Origin: Sorangium cellulosum So0157-2
Lineage (GTDB): Bacteria > Myxococcota_A > Polyangia > Polyangiales > Polyangiaceae
Assembly: GCF_000418325.1 (NCBI RefSeq)
Contig: NC_021658.1
Span: 13,930,501 to 13,994,500 of the forward strand
Direction of reading: 5' to 3'
Length of the DNA stretch: 64,000 nucleotides
The stretch's first letter is position 1. Every line of letters starts with the position of its first letter. This document shows positions 1 through 8,296 of this stretch, one piece after another. The position numbers were made by a program, and so were the translations under genes. Under the pieces are notes generated by a model. It ran no database searches, had not been told where the DNA came from, and saw only the letters and a list, made by a program, of their open reading frames with translations.

Positions 1-892
1 CCGTGGCGAGCTGCGGCCGCGCGATCATGGCCACGAGCGCCGCGCCGCCCGGGGAGCCTGGGGGCGGCGCGCGCAGCGGATCGCACGGCGCACCGCGAGC
101 GCCGCCGCCGGCGGCGAGGGACGCCTGAAGCCGGGCCCAGAGCGGCGCCGCGAGCGCCTCGGCGGCCGCATCGAGCCCGCGGGCGCCCCCATCGAGCAGC
201 AGCGGCGCGGGCGAGAGGACGCCTGGCACCAGGGTCATGCGCGAGCCGCGCAGCCCGAGCGCGTGGCGGTCGCGGGCGTCGAGCCGCCTCGCGGCCGCCT
301 CGAACTCGTCGCGGGCACGCCGCAGCCGGTCCCACGCGGTGTTCTGGGAGATGTGGAACGCCTGCGCGATATCGCGCATCGACACGCCGTCGAGATCGTG
401 CAGGATGAAGATGGGACGCCGGCGTTCCTCGATGTGCTGGATGAGCTGGCGGACCAGCCGTCCCGTCTCCGCCTGCGCGTGCAGCTGCTCCACGTCGAGC
501 CCGGGATCCGCGACGTCCACGGCCTGGTCGTCCTCGGAGAGCAGCTCTCGAGCGTTCCTGGCGAGCTGGCGATGCCGCAGCGCGATCCAGGAGGCGATCG
601 CCGAGAGCCACGCGTTCATGGAGCCGCCGGGCTGGTAGTCTGGAAGGCGCCGGTGGACGACCAGGAAGACCTCGTGGGCGACGTCCTCGAGGTCGCGCGA
701 CGCGACCCCCAGCCGCCAGAGCACCCGCAGCACATAAGCGTGCGAGGAGCGATAGACCTCGTCGAACGACGGCCGCACGGGCTCGGCCTCCGGAGCAGGA
801 GGGGACGGCGCAGGAACGGCCCCGGGGGGCGCTGGGACGGCTGCGGGGGGCAGGGTCGGCGGGGGCGTGGCGCGGGAGCGCGGGTCGCTCAT
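1..892 (-). CDS. ECF-type RNA polymerase sigma factor, C-terminus cut by window edge
   Basis: The minus-strand frame opens with ATG at 892-890 (MSDPRSRATPPPT...) and runs off the left edge without a stop, so only the first 297 codons are seen. After a roughly 45-residue Pro/Ala-rich leader it has a region-2-like block (FDEVYRSSHAYVLRVLWRLG, then RDLEDVAHEVFLVVHRRL) and, after a linker, a region-4-like helix-turn-helix (HDLDGVSMRDIAQAFHISQN followed by TAWDRLRRARDEF). This is the two-part layout of ECF sigma-70 factors, which direct RNA polymerase to alternative promoters. The frame continues at least 80 residues past region 4, longer than a minimal ECF factor, and that tail is low-complexity. 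No anti-sigma gene is visible; one could lie beyond the edge. Fairly sure of the family; target genes unknown. Confidence 0.85.
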   Translation of the reverse strand, partial: MSDPRSRATPPPTLPPAAVPAPPGAVPAPSPPAPEAEPVRPSFDEVYRSSHAYVLRVLWRLGVASRDLEDVAHEVFLVVHRRLPDYQPGGSMNAWLSAIASWIALRHRQLARNARELLSEDDQAVDVADPGLDVEQLHAQAETGRLVRQLIQHIEERRRPIFILHDLDGVSMRDIAQAFHISQNTAWDRLRRARDEFEAAARRLDARDRHALGLRGSRMTLVPGVLSPAPLLLDGGARGLDAAAEALAAPLWARLQASLAAGGGARGAPCDPLRAPPPGSPGGAALVAMIARPQLAT

Positions 893-1205
893 CACCACAA
901 ATTCCGGCGACGGGGCGCGCGTCGTGGCGAATTCGTACGCCGGGGGGAAGAAAAGTGGCGCGGGGGTCGGAAGCGCGCTCGGCGGCGCGCCTCGCTGCCT
1001 CGTGCAGGGAGGATCGCACCTCATCGCGGATGCGCGGTGTTGACCCCATGGCGGATGCGTGGTGTTGACCCAGCGCGAGCCGCGGGCGCACCGCCTCTTC
1101 CCGGCGCGTTCGGGGCCTGGTCGTCTCGCCGCCGGAGCGGCGGTCGCGCCGGGCCGGTGTGCAGGCTCCGTGGCCGGTGAGGGCTCGATGTGGCGAGGTG
1201 CTTCG
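893..1205. promoter_or_regulatory. Divergent intergenic region between sigma factor and lipoprotein
   Basis: This 313-bp stretch separates two divergently transcribed genes and has no convincing gene. It must hold the promoters for both directions. Its only clear structure is a duplicated 21-bp element at 1026-1071, each copy ending in TTGACC, which resembles a -35 box. A GAGGTG ribosome site sits six bases before the ATG at 1206. Confidence 0.4.
1026..1071 (+). repeat. Two direct copies of a 21-bp element, 25-bp period, upstream of lipoprotein
   Basis: Copies at 1026-1046 and 1051-1071 differ at one position (GCGGATGCG, then C or T, then GGTGTTGACCC). The 25-bp spacing is somewhat over two helical turns, and each copy contains TTGACC. 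It could be a duplicated operator or tandem -35 elements for the gene at 1206. Confidence 0.5.
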
Positions 1206-2444
1206 ATGGAACGGCGTGCTGTGCGAGCGAACGTGCTGATGGGGAGCCTGGCGGCGGCGCTGATGGCCGCCGGCGTGGGGGCCGGCGGCTGCACCCAGCG
1301 CCTCATCGTCATCTGCGACGACCCGAACACGCCCGAGCAAGAGCTGTGCAGCGCCGTCATCGACAGGTACCGGGCGGAGCGCTGCGAGGAGGCCGGCCCC
1401 GGCGCGGAGGGCTGCGAAGATGCAGGCGCGCCCGGCGAGCCCGACCCGCAGGAGCAGCCTGGCACGCCGGAGGATCCGGGGGATGACGAGGGCGGCGCCG
1501 GCGCGCGCGCCTGCTCCGGACAGTGCGTGCCCGGCAGGCCGCTCGGGTGGTTCGAGCCGCTGCTGCTCTGGTTCGGGTCGCCGGGCGACGCGCCGCCGGA
1601 GTGCCCGCCCCAGGCGCCGGTCTTCGGCTACGAGGGCCACGGGGATCTCGTTGTCGAGCCGCACCGGTGCGCGGCGTGCGCGTGCGATCCGGCGGACGAC
1701 GCGTGCGAGCTGCCCGAGGCGTGGGCCGCGTACGACACGCGGGCGTGCGGCGCCACCGCCGGCGCGGAGCGGACGTCCTTCACGGCGCCCGAGGGCTGGG
1801 ACGGCGCGTGCACCGCGGCGGGCGCGATCCCGGCCGGGGAGGCCTGCGGCGGGGGGCCGTGCGCGCAGTCGCTCGAGATCCGGGCGCCGCGCGTGGTGCC
1901 GGGGGCCTGCGCTCCGCGGCGCGCCGAGCCGCCGCCGGCGCCGCCCGCCGTCCGCTGGGGGACGTACGCCAGGGCGTGCGTCGGCGTGGCGATCGGGCGG
2001 TGCGCGGATCCCGGGGCGGTGTGCGCCCCGGCGCCGCCGGCGGGCAATGCTGCGCCGCCGGCCGGCTTCTCGACGTGCATCATCCATCACAACGTGGTCG
2101 ACGAGTGCCCGTCGTTCTCGCCCTATTCCGAGCGCCACGTCTTCTACCAGGGCGCGGAGGACACGCGCGCCTGCACGGAGTGCTCGTGCGGCGAGTCGAC
2201 CGGCGGGGCGTGCAGCATCCTCGCCTCGGCCTACAGCGACGGCCGGTGCTCGCAGGTCGTGGTCAGCGCGCGGGTGTCGTCCGAGGCGACCTTCTGCGGC
2301 GCGGTCCCGCGCGGGGTGGCGCTCGGGAGCAAGTCGGCCAGCGTCGTCGACGTCGCGCCGGGGACCTGCGCGCCGGGCGGCGGGGAGGCGACGGGAGGCA
2401 TCGCCCCGCGCGAGGCGATGACGTTCTGCTGCCTCCCGGAGTAG
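1206..2444 (+). CDS. Cys-rich lipoprotein, tandem paralog A
   Basis: A 412-residue predicted lipoprotein. The ATG at 1206 is chosen because GAGGTG lies six bases upstream and the protein then starts MERRAVRANVLMG, a basic N-terminus followed by a hydrophobic stretch and a lipobox ending AGGC at about residue 29. After an acidic, Pro/Gly-rich linker comes a Cys-rich region with recognisable blocks (CSGQCVPG, GWFEPLLLW, DLVVEPHRCAACACD, CGGGPCAQSLEI, CTECSCGE, FCCLPE at the end). The same blocks in the same order occur in the gene at 2921, so the two are a tandem duplication. The many paired cysteines suggest a disulfide-stabilised protein at the cell envelope or surface. I do not recognise a named family; function unknown. 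Confidence 0.8.
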   Translation: MERRAVRANVLMGSLAAALMAAGVGAGGCTQRLIVICDDPNTPEQELCSAVIDRYRAERCEEAGPGAEGCEDAGAPGEPDPQEQPGTPEDPGDDEGGAGARACSGQCVPGRPLGWFEPLLLWFGSPGDAPPECPPQAPVFGYEGHGDLVVEPHRCAACACDPADDACELPEAWAAYDTRACGATAGAERTSFTAPEGWDGACTAAGAIPAGEACGGGPCAQSLEIRAPRVVPGACAPRRAEPPPAPPAVRWGTYARACVGVAIGRCADPGAVCAPAPPAGNAAPPAGFSTCIIHHNVVDECPSFSPYSERHVFYQGAEDTRACTECSCGESTGGACSILASAYSDGRCSQVVVSARVSSEATFCGAVPRGVALGSKSASVVDVAPGTCAPGGGEATGGIAPREAMTFCCLPE

Positions 2445-2920
2445 CCGCGAGCCGCGGTGCGGAGGAGCGGGCTCATGGATGGATGACTTACGGGTGCGGG
2501 GGGCGGCCCGTTTGTCTTTGTGCGATGTGGCGAGTGAGAGCCTGACCGGAGGCGCCACCGCAGCGGGGCAGAGGACAAAGAAGGAGGGGCGCCCGATGGC
2601 ACGCAGGAGGGGAGGCCGGCGCTCGGCAGCGGGTTCGTTGTGATGTAGAGGCGCTGCGCTTCGCGACGGAGAGATGAATTTGTGAAAATCTGGTGCGCCT
2701 GTTCGTAATGCGTCGCTATGGGGAGCGCCGGTCCTGGGCGCACACGGCAGATACGTAAGAAGGTGGTCGAGGCCGCCGGGGACGCTTCCCGGGGCGCTGC
2801 GGGTGTGGTCTTCTCGCGCTCGGCGCAGCGGCGCAGCGGCGCAGCGGCGCAGCGGCCCAGCGGCGCGCGGTCCGTATCGTCGCCGTCTACGGCGCTGTGC
2901 CAGGACCCGGAGATCCTTCG
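2445..2920. other. Intergenic region between tandem lipoprotein genes
   Basis: No convincing gene lies in these 476 bases. They contain a 9-bp tandem repeat (2820-2866), a relatively AT-rich patch around 2670-2720 that could hold the promoter of the second paralog, and the sequence TTTGTCTTTGTGCG at 2511-2524, which recurs with one change at 6562-6575 upstream of another lipoprotein. Confidence 0.5.
2820..2866 (+). repeat. 9-bp microsatellite (GCGGCGCAG)n
   Basis: About five tandem copies of GCGGCGCAG, the last with a substitution, about 55 bp before the start of the second paralogous lipoprotein. Copy number could vary by slippage and alter spacing in the upstream region. Confidence 0.7.
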
Positions 2921-4207
2921 ATGAATGCGCGGAATTGGCGATGGCTGATGGTGGTGGTGGGCGGCGCGATCCCCGCCCTGCTCATGGCCGGGATCGCTGG
3001 CGGCGGCTGCACCGACGACGTCTACACGTACAGCTGTGACGACGATATCCCGCCGATGATCGACGACAAGCCCTGCCGCGATGCCGGCCCTGCCGCGGAC
3101 GCCTGTGACGGCGCGGACGACTGCAACGACGCGGGGACCGGTGGAGGCGGAGCGGGGACCGGTGGTGGCGAGGAGGAGGGCGGGGGGGACGGCATCGGCG
3201 GCGGCCTGTCGTCCCTCTGCGTGGGGCAGTGCGTGCCCGCGGAGCCGCCGGGGTGGTTCGAGCCGATGCTGCTCTGGATGGGCCCGCCGGACAGCGCGCC
3301 GGACTGCCCAGCGACGGCACCGGTCCCGGGGTTCGAGCTCCACGCGGATCTCGTGGTGGAGCCGTACCGGTGCGCGGCCTGCGCCTGCGATCCGCCGGAC
3401 GCCTCGTGCGAGGTGCCGGCGGCGTGGAGCGCCGTCGACTCCTCGACGTGCCCGGCCGGTCCCGGAGCGCAGCGGACGCCGTTCGCAGCCCCCGAGGCGT
3501 GGGACGGCACCTGCACGACGGCGAACGCGATCCCGGCCGGGCAGGCGTGCGCCGGCGGGCCATGCACGCAGTCGCTCGACATCCCGGCGCCGCGGGTGCG
3601 CCCGGGCGCGTGCGCGCCGTCGGTGGTCGCGGAGCCCGGCGAGGAGCCCGGGGAGCCGCAGGGGAGCTTCCGCTGGGCCACGTTCGCCAGGGCGTGCGCC
3701 GGCGTCACGCCGCCCGCTCCGTGCGGCGGTCCAGGGATGAGGTGCTCCCCGGCGCCGCCGGAGGGCGACGCGGCGCCGCCGGAGGGCTTCCTGACTTGCA
3801 TCCTGCACCACGAAGGGGAGCACGAGTGCCCGCCGACGTATCCTTCACGGCGCGTCGTTTACGAGGGCGCCGAGGACTCGCGCGGCTGCACGGCGTGCAC
3901 CTGCGGCGAGCCGAGCGGAGGGGCGTGCAGCGTGCTCGCCTCGGCGTTCAGCGACGAGGCGTGTTCCGTGTTCGTCGTCGGTGCGCTGGTGACGTCCGAG
4001 GCGCCCTTCTGCGGCGCGATCGCCCCCGGCACGGCGCTCGGGAGCAAGTCGGCGGCCGTCGTCGACCTCGAACCGGGGAGCTGCGCGCCGGGCGGCGGGG
4101 AACCGATCGGAGACGTCGCGCCGCGCGGGGCGGTCACGTTCTGTTGCCTGGACCGGCAGCCGCAGCCGCCGGAACCACCGCGCCTGTGGAACCCCGAGCT
4201 CGGATAG
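2921..4207 (+). CDS. Cys-rich lipoprotein, tandem paralog B
   Basis: A 428-residue lipoprotein starting MNARNWRWLMVVVGG, with a lipobox ending AGGGC near residue 27. The ATG at 2921 has GGAGA about eight bases upstream. After a Gly-rich acidic linker it repeats the block order of the preceding paralog: CVGQCVPAEPPGWFEPMLLW, DLVVEPYRCAACACD, CAGGPCTQSLDI, CTACTCGE and FCCLD near the end. Identity between the two is high in the Cys-rich body and low in the linker, as expected for a duplication whose functional part is conserved. It ends with a short Pro-rich tail not present in paralog A. Probable export and lipid anchoring; family and function unknown. Confidence 0.8.
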   Translation: MNARNWRWLMVVVGGAIPALLMAGIAGGGCTDDVYTYSCDDDIPPMIDDKPCRDAGPAADACDGADDCNDAGTGGGGAGTGGGEEEGGGDGIGGGLSSLCVGQCVPAEPPGWFEPMLLWMGPPDSAPDCPATAPVPGFELHADLVVEPYRCAACACDPPDASCEVPAAWSAVDSSTCPAGPGAQRTPFAAPEAWDGTCTTANAIPAGQACAGGPCTQSLDIPAPRVRPGACAPSVVAEPGEEPGEPQGSFRWATFARACAGVTPPAPCGGPGMRCSPAPPEGDAAPPEGFLTCILHHEGEHECPPTYPSRRVVYEGAEDSRGCTACTCGEPSGGACSVLASAFSDEACSVFVVGALVTSEAPFCGAIAPGTALGSKSAAVVDLEPGSCAPGGGEPIGDVAPRGAVTFCCLDRQPQPPEPPRLWNPELG

Positions 4208-4230
4208 CGCCGCCCTGACGAGGGGCGGCG
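4208..4230 (+). terminator. Hairpin after paralog B
   Basis: Immediately after the TAG stop, CGCCGCCC and GGGCGGCG form a perfect 8-bp stem around a 7-base loop. No strong T-run follows, as is common at this GC content. Probable terminator. Confidence 0.55.
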
Positions 4231-4351
4231 ATGCGCGGCGCGAGCGGCGGAGGGGAGGAGCGCCGCTGCCGTCGAGCGCCTCTCGACCGCGAGGCTTCGC
4301 GTGATGTGGCGTTCCTGCGACCCGCGTCCGCCCGGTGAACGGGGGCGCTGC

Positions 4352-5503
4352 TCAGAACGAAGCGACGAAGCGCAACGTGACGGCGCCCGAGGCCGCGCCG
4401 GCGAAGGCCGCTTCGCCGTCGTCGTGCCAGAGCCGCGGCCGCCGGGCATTCACCAGCAGATCTGCGGCGAGCTGCGCCGCAAGGCGGGAAGACAAGGGCA
4501 CCTCTGCGCCCGCCCGGAGCCCAACCCCGAGGTAGATGTGCGTTTTCGGGAAGCTCACTTTGGCGCGCAGGTAGTTTCTGTGCTGACCGGCCGTGATGAC
4601 GCCGCAGCCGAAGAACCATGTCCCGTGCAGGCAGGGAACGAGGGATCCACCGAGCCACGACGTGTCGACGGTCAGGCCCGGCCGTGGCGCGGTGGTGACC
4701 GGGAGATCGCCGCGCGCCTCGAGCAGGAGCGACGCGTCGGGCCAGCGGAGCCCGACGAAGCCGGCGAAGCCCACGGACAGGCCCGGGGCGAAGCCGGCGG
4801 CCAGCACGGGGCCGGCGCCGAGCTGCAGCTGCGGCGGAGCCGGCGGGGGAGCGGGGGGCGGCGCCGGCCGCGCCGGTGATGGGGCGTGATCGGGCGCCGG
4901 AGGCGACGACGGAGCGGCCTGCCCTCGCGACGACGCATGCGGCCGCGGCGCGGGAGCGGCCGGCGGCGGCCCGGGAGCGGCCGGCGCCGGCCCGGGCGGG
5001 GGCGCCTCGGCCGAAGCCGCCGCGTCGGGCGCGCTCGGCGCAAGGTGCGAGCGCATGGCGACGCTCAGCGTGAGGGTGACGTCGTCGACGAGGGCGCGGC
5101 AGTCGGAGGCCGAGCGCTCTTGCTTCCCGCGCAGCCGACGGCCGCCGTCGTACAGCGCGATCGCCGCCTCGAACGCGTGCGCTCGGCGCGCGAGGGCCAC
5201 CTCCACCCGCCACGCGCCGTCCGGCGAGAACGGGTCGACGCCGCCGAGCCGCGTGGCCAGGGCGTCGCGGAAGCCCTCCTCGTCGGGGCACGCCGCGGCG
5301 GCGGGGTCGCGCGCGTAGGACAGCCGCGCCCCGCCGGGCAGCACCTCGCCGGCGGCCGACGGCGCCGCGAGGAGCGAGAGCCCGGCGGCGATGGCCCCGG
5401 CGATGACGTGACTGGGCCGCAGCGTCCGCAAGCGGGGTCTATTTACGGGAGACGCTCTCGATGTGGAACCCCCGGCGGCGACCGGGGGGGCCGGCTCGCG
5501 CAA
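4352..5503 (-). CDS. Secreted protein with Pro/Ala-rich linker and beta-rich C-terminal region
   Basis: A 383-residue protein with an N-terminal hydrophobic segment (HVIAGAIAAGLSLLAAPSAA, about residues 33-52) that looks like a signal peptide. An N-terminal domain (about 55-150) has a conserved-looking pair of cysteines (AAACPDEEGF and ASDCRALVDD). A long Pro/Ala linker (about 160-225) leads to a C-terminal region of alternating short strands (GAGPVLAAGFAPGLSVGFAG, then VGLRWPDASLLLEARGDLPV) ending in ...VTLRFVASF. A terminal aromatic residue after alternating hydrophobics is typical of outer-membrane barrels, so an envelope location is likely. The true start may be one of the later codons, since the first 30 residues are not signal-like. 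Not a family I can name. Confidence 0.65.
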   Translation of the reverse strand: MREPAPPVAAGGSTSRASPVNRPRLRTLRPSHVIAGAIAAGLSLLAAPSAAGEVLPGGARLSYARDPAAAACPDEEGFRDALATRLGGVDPFSPDGAWRVEVALARRAHAFEAAIALYDGGRRLRGKQERSASDCRALVDDVTLTLSVAMRSHLAPSAPDAAASAEAPPPGPAPAAPGPPPAAPAPRPHASSRGQAAPSSPPAPDHAPSPARPAPPPAPPPAPPQLQLGAGPVLAAGFAPGLSVGFAGFVGLRWPDASLLLEARGDLPVTTAPRPGLTVDTSWLGGSLVPCLHGTWFFGCGVITAGQHRNYLRAKVSFPKTHIYLGVGLRAGAEVPLSSRLAAQLAADLLVNARRPRLWHDDGEAAFAGAASGAVTLRFVASF

Positions 5504-5548
5504 GCGCGGAGCGCGGCCCGTGAGGGGCGGCAGGGGGCGTTCTTGACG

Positions 5549-6436
5549 TCAGGAGCTGGTGGAATCGAAGAGCGCTTTCGCGTCGGTGATGAGAACGGCG
5601 CGGCGGAGCCAGCGATCGAGCTCGGTCATGTCGGTGCTCGCGAGGACGCGCTCGCGGACTTCCAGAGGGATCTCCAGGCCGCGCGCTTCGAGCACCTTCA
5701 GCACGGCGCTCGCGGCCTCTTCTCGCCGCCCCTCCTGCTGGCCCTCCAACCGCCCCTTGGCCACGTAGCTGCGCGCAAAATCGCTCTGGAACTCGTAACC
5801 GCTCTTCATTTTCGCCTCCAGGCTTCGCCTCGCTGCTTCGTTCAGAGAGGATAGCACCACATCGAGGTAGAGGGCCTGCTGCTCCTGATCCAGCCCGGCG
5901 GCGGCCGCCAGGGCAGCCATCGCGATCGCCAGGCCGGCCGCGCTCTGCCCGTGCGCCATGACCGACAGCACCGCGACCTCGGGCCTCGCTCGGGCGTCGG
6001 CCGGCTCGGTCACGACCGGGACGGCGCTGGGGCCGAGCACATAAGGCCTGAGCACCCAGTCGGGCGGGCCGAGGTCGATCGGCTGGGCGCTCCAGGCCGC
6101 GATCGCCTCGTCGGTGGTCGCGACGAGCAAGCAGGCCCGGCACCGGTAGCGCGCACGCACGGCCACGAGATAGGAGGGCCAGGCGTATTCCTTGTCAGGA
6201 TCCCGACCGAGCTGCGCTTCGACGACGATCGCGAGCACGGGGCGGCCGTCGAGCAGGAGCACGACGAGATCGGCGCGGTGCTCCACAGGGACGATCTCGG
6301 TCAGGTCGGCCGGCTCGATGCGCGCCTCGGTGAACCGCGGCACCGGCGCGCCCAGGGTGTCGCGCAGCACCTCGGCCGCCAGCGTCGGCCGGTTGCGGAA
6401 GAGGTGCAGCAGCGCCTCATGGATCATCGATGGCAT
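5549..6436 (-). CDS. Rpn/PD-(D/E)XK nuclease-family (transposase-like) protein
   Basis: The 295-residue protein begins MPSMIHEALLHLFRNRPTLA; the ATG at 6436 is preferred over an upstream one that only adds an unrelated leader. The N-terminal part holds a likely nuclease core: an Asp in HRADLVVLLL followed by AIVVEAQLG, an E-x-Q variant of the PD-(D/E)XK site common in the Rpn/transposase_31 group. The C-terminus is helical and charged (GRLEGQQEGRREEAASAVLK, then a helix ending TELDRWLRRAVL). Family members promote RecA-independent recombination or are remnants of mobile elements, and they occur in many copies in Polyangiales genomes. No terminal repeats are visible around it. Biochemical activity unproven. 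Confidence 0.7.
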   Translation of the reverse strand: MPSMIHEALLHLFRNRPTLAAEVLRDTLGAPVPRFTEARIEPADLTEIVPVEHRADLVVLLLDGRPVLAIVVEAQLGRDPDKEYAWPSYLVAVRARYRCRACLLVATTDEAIAAWSAQPIDLGPPDWVLRPYVLGPSAVPVVTEPADARARPEVAVLSVMAHGQSAAGLAIAMAALAAAAGLDQEQQALYLDVVLSSLNEAARRSLEAKMKSGYEFQSDFARSYVAKGRLEGQQEGRREEAASAVLKVLEARGLEIPLEVRERVLASTDMTELDRWLRRAVLITDAKALFDSTSS

Positions 6437-6776
6437 GACGGGGTCCTCTCGGCCGGGCCAGCAGAGAGAGCGCTTCACGAGCGCGTGCCGTCCCGCGGGG
6501 GCGGCGCCGGGGAGAAGCAGCTGGCTCCTCTGTGATTTTTACGGGCACGAGGAGCGACCGATTTGCCTTTGTGCGCTGCCCGCCGCGCTCCGGCGTAGCT
6601 CGCGGGGCATCCTCGGCTCGGCCAAGGCAAGCCATGCCGTCGTCCGGCCGCGAGGAGAATGGCACATTCCGTCTCACCCCATCACAGCTTGGGCCATGCC
6701 GCGGGGGGTGATCCGCGCCAGAGGCCGTGATCTTGTCGTGCCCGCACTGGCACACGGGTTGCGGGCACGCTGCCGC
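6437..6776. other. Divergent intergenic region
   Basis: This 340-bp region lies between the Rpn-like gene and a lipoprotein gene on the other strand. No gene is visible. It includes a T-run at 6536-6541 and the 14-mer TTTGCCTTTGTGCG at 6562-6575, shared with one mismatch with 2511-2524. Promoters for both neighbours must lie here. Confidence 0.4.
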
Positions 6777-7598
6777 ATGAGGCGCATCTCTTCTGCTCTC
6801 GCATTCATGTCGCTCGTCCCCGTCTGCATGGCGATCGCGTGTGGTCCCGTCGAGACGTCGCAACCCGTCATCCCGGACGACGGCGACGACCCGGCGAACC
6901 CGGAGCCGACGTCCGCTTGCGAGGCCCGGCAGGCCGGGCTCTCGGCGGATTTCGAGCTCGCGATCGAGGGCTGGCCGGGCGACACGAACGGCTACTTTCT
7001 GTACAACGTCGCCGCGCCCTGCCAGGTGGAGGCGGCCACCCCGACGTCGCGCGACCTTCTCTGCACGGACGGAGACGGCGAGCACAGCGTGACGCTCACC
7101 ATCGCCGATTCCCGCATTGCCGGCGCCATTCCCGCGAGCGGTCCCGTGTTCCTGCGGGCGGCGCGGACCGACCCGGAGTTCGGCGAGAACCAATGGTTCG
7201 CGGTGCGCGCCGGCTCCGAGGTCACGGGCGCGCTGCTCGCGGGGGGCGTCCGAGCTGGATACGAGACGCCAGCGTCCGGCGACGGCTATTTCTCGCCGAT
7301 CTGGATGGTGACCGGCACGGAGGAAGGATGCCCCGTGGAGGTCGAGGACGAATGCTTGACCCGCCGCAGAGCGCGGATGGGCTTCTGGGTCGACGACGTC
7401 CAGGGAGCGTCGATCCTCGACGGTCACGAGGGGGACATCGACGCGAGCGGGACGTATCGTGCGGTCGTGGGCGAAAGCGTGGACGACACGATGGGAAGCT
7501 TGCCCTTCTGCGGGGGCGACGATCCGCGCTACGCGGACAATCTGCGCGTCTTGATCGGAGCAAAAGCGCAGGAGGGACCTCCGGGGATTGCTCCATGA
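6777..7598 (+). CDS. Predicted lipoprotein of unknown function
   Basis: A 273-residue protein starting MRRISSALAFMSLVPVCMAI with a probable lipobox ending AIAC at residue 22. The mature part begins with an acidic, Pro-rich spacer and then a single domain rich in beta-strand-like segments (FELAIEGWPGDTNGYFLYNV, SVTLTIADSRIAG, FLRAARTDPEF). It contains several cysteines (CEARQAG, CQVEAAT, LLCTDGDG, GCPVEVEDECL, FCGGD) that may pair after export. The upstream frame is also open, but it lacks a signal and overlaps the gene at 5549, so the start at 6777 is used. I do not recognise a family. Confidence 0.7.
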   Translation: MRRISSALAFMSLVPVCMAIACGPVETSQPVIPDDGDDPANPEPTSACEARQAGLSADFELAIEGWPGDTNGYFLYNVAAPCQVEAATPTSRDLLCTDGDGEHSVTLTIADSRIAGAIPASGPVFLRAARTDPEFGENQWFAVRAGSEVTGALLAGGVRAGYETPASGDGYFSPIWMVTGTEEGCPVEVEDECLTRRRARMGFWVDDVQGASILDGHEGDIDASGTYRAVVGESVDDTMGSLPFCGGDDPRYADNLRVLIGAKAQEGPPGIAP

Positions 7599-7608
7599 GC
7601 GCTGCGAC

Positions 7609-7634
7609 CGGGGCGCGGCGGCTGCGCCGCCCCG
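7609..7634. terminator. GC-rich hairpin between convergent genes
   Basis: CGGGGCG and CGCCCCG-type arms form an imperfect stem in the 52-bp gap between the lipoprotein (ending 7598) and the convergent VOC gene (ending 7651). Possibly a shared terminator. Confidence 0.3.
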
Positions 7635-7650
7635 TGCGTGAGCAGAACGA

Positions 7651-8016
7651 CTACGGCTTCAGGCAAACCGCTTCCAGGTTGTTGCCGTCGGGGTCGTGCA
7701 GGAAAGCGGCGTAGTACGTCGGGCTGTAATCCGCGCGCACGCCGGGCTTGCCGTTGTCGCGCCCGCCGGCCGAGAGGCCGTCTCGGTAGAACCGATCGAC
7801 CGCGGCACGGTCCGCGGCGCGCAGGGCGATGTGCGCGCCAGGGCCCCGAGGACCGTCGTCCGCTTGCAGATAGAGGGCCGGCGCGCCCTCGGGGCCGAAG
7901 CTCGCGGAAGCCTCGTCGCGGGAGCAGAGCACGTGGCCGAGCGGCGCGAGCGCGGCGGTGTAGAAGCGCACGCTCGCGTCGATGTCCTTCACCTTCACGC
8001 CGATGTGATCGTACAT
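7651..8016 (-). CDS. VOC-family (glyoxalase/bleomycin-resistance-like) protein
   Basis: A 121-residue single vicinal-oxygen-chelate domain starting MYDHIGVKVKDIDASVRFYT, the usual betaalphabetabetabeta opening of the fold with His in DHIGV as a likely metal ligand. The second half has the matching FLHDPDGNNLEAV motif, whose Glu is another typical ligand, and HIALRAADRAAVDRFY in between. The start is fixed by a strong ribosome site (GGAGGAG just upstream on this strand). Such proteins act as small-molecule lyases, isomerases, dioxygenases or antibiotic binders; the substrate here cannot be told. It is a single-gene unit convergent with the preceding lipoprotein. Confidence 0.85.
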   Translation of the reverse strand: MYDHIGVKVKDIDASVRFYTAALAPLGHVLCSRDEASASFGPEGAPALYLQADDGPRGPGAHIALRAADRAAVDRFYRDGLSAGGRDNGKPGVRADYSPTYYAAFLHDPDGNNLEAVCLKP

Positions 8017-8296
8017 GGTGTCTCCTCCGGAGGAGGGCGCACGATGGGTGGCCTCCACGTGGGGGACCCTAACGACGGGAGCGCAGGGCGTTCTTGGAGA
8101 ATGTTGCGGTCCATGCGCGCGGCGACGTCTCTCCGCCATGTCCGCCCGCCATCGCGGTCCGGCGAGAACGGAGAGGCGCGGCCGAGCCGGCTCGCGAATG
8201 CGCCTGGGCGCCGTTGCTCGTCGACCCTTCAAGAGCAGAAGCTGCGCGCGAGCGCTCGGCCCAGAGATGGCAATCAGCGGAGGTGGGAGGTGCGTG

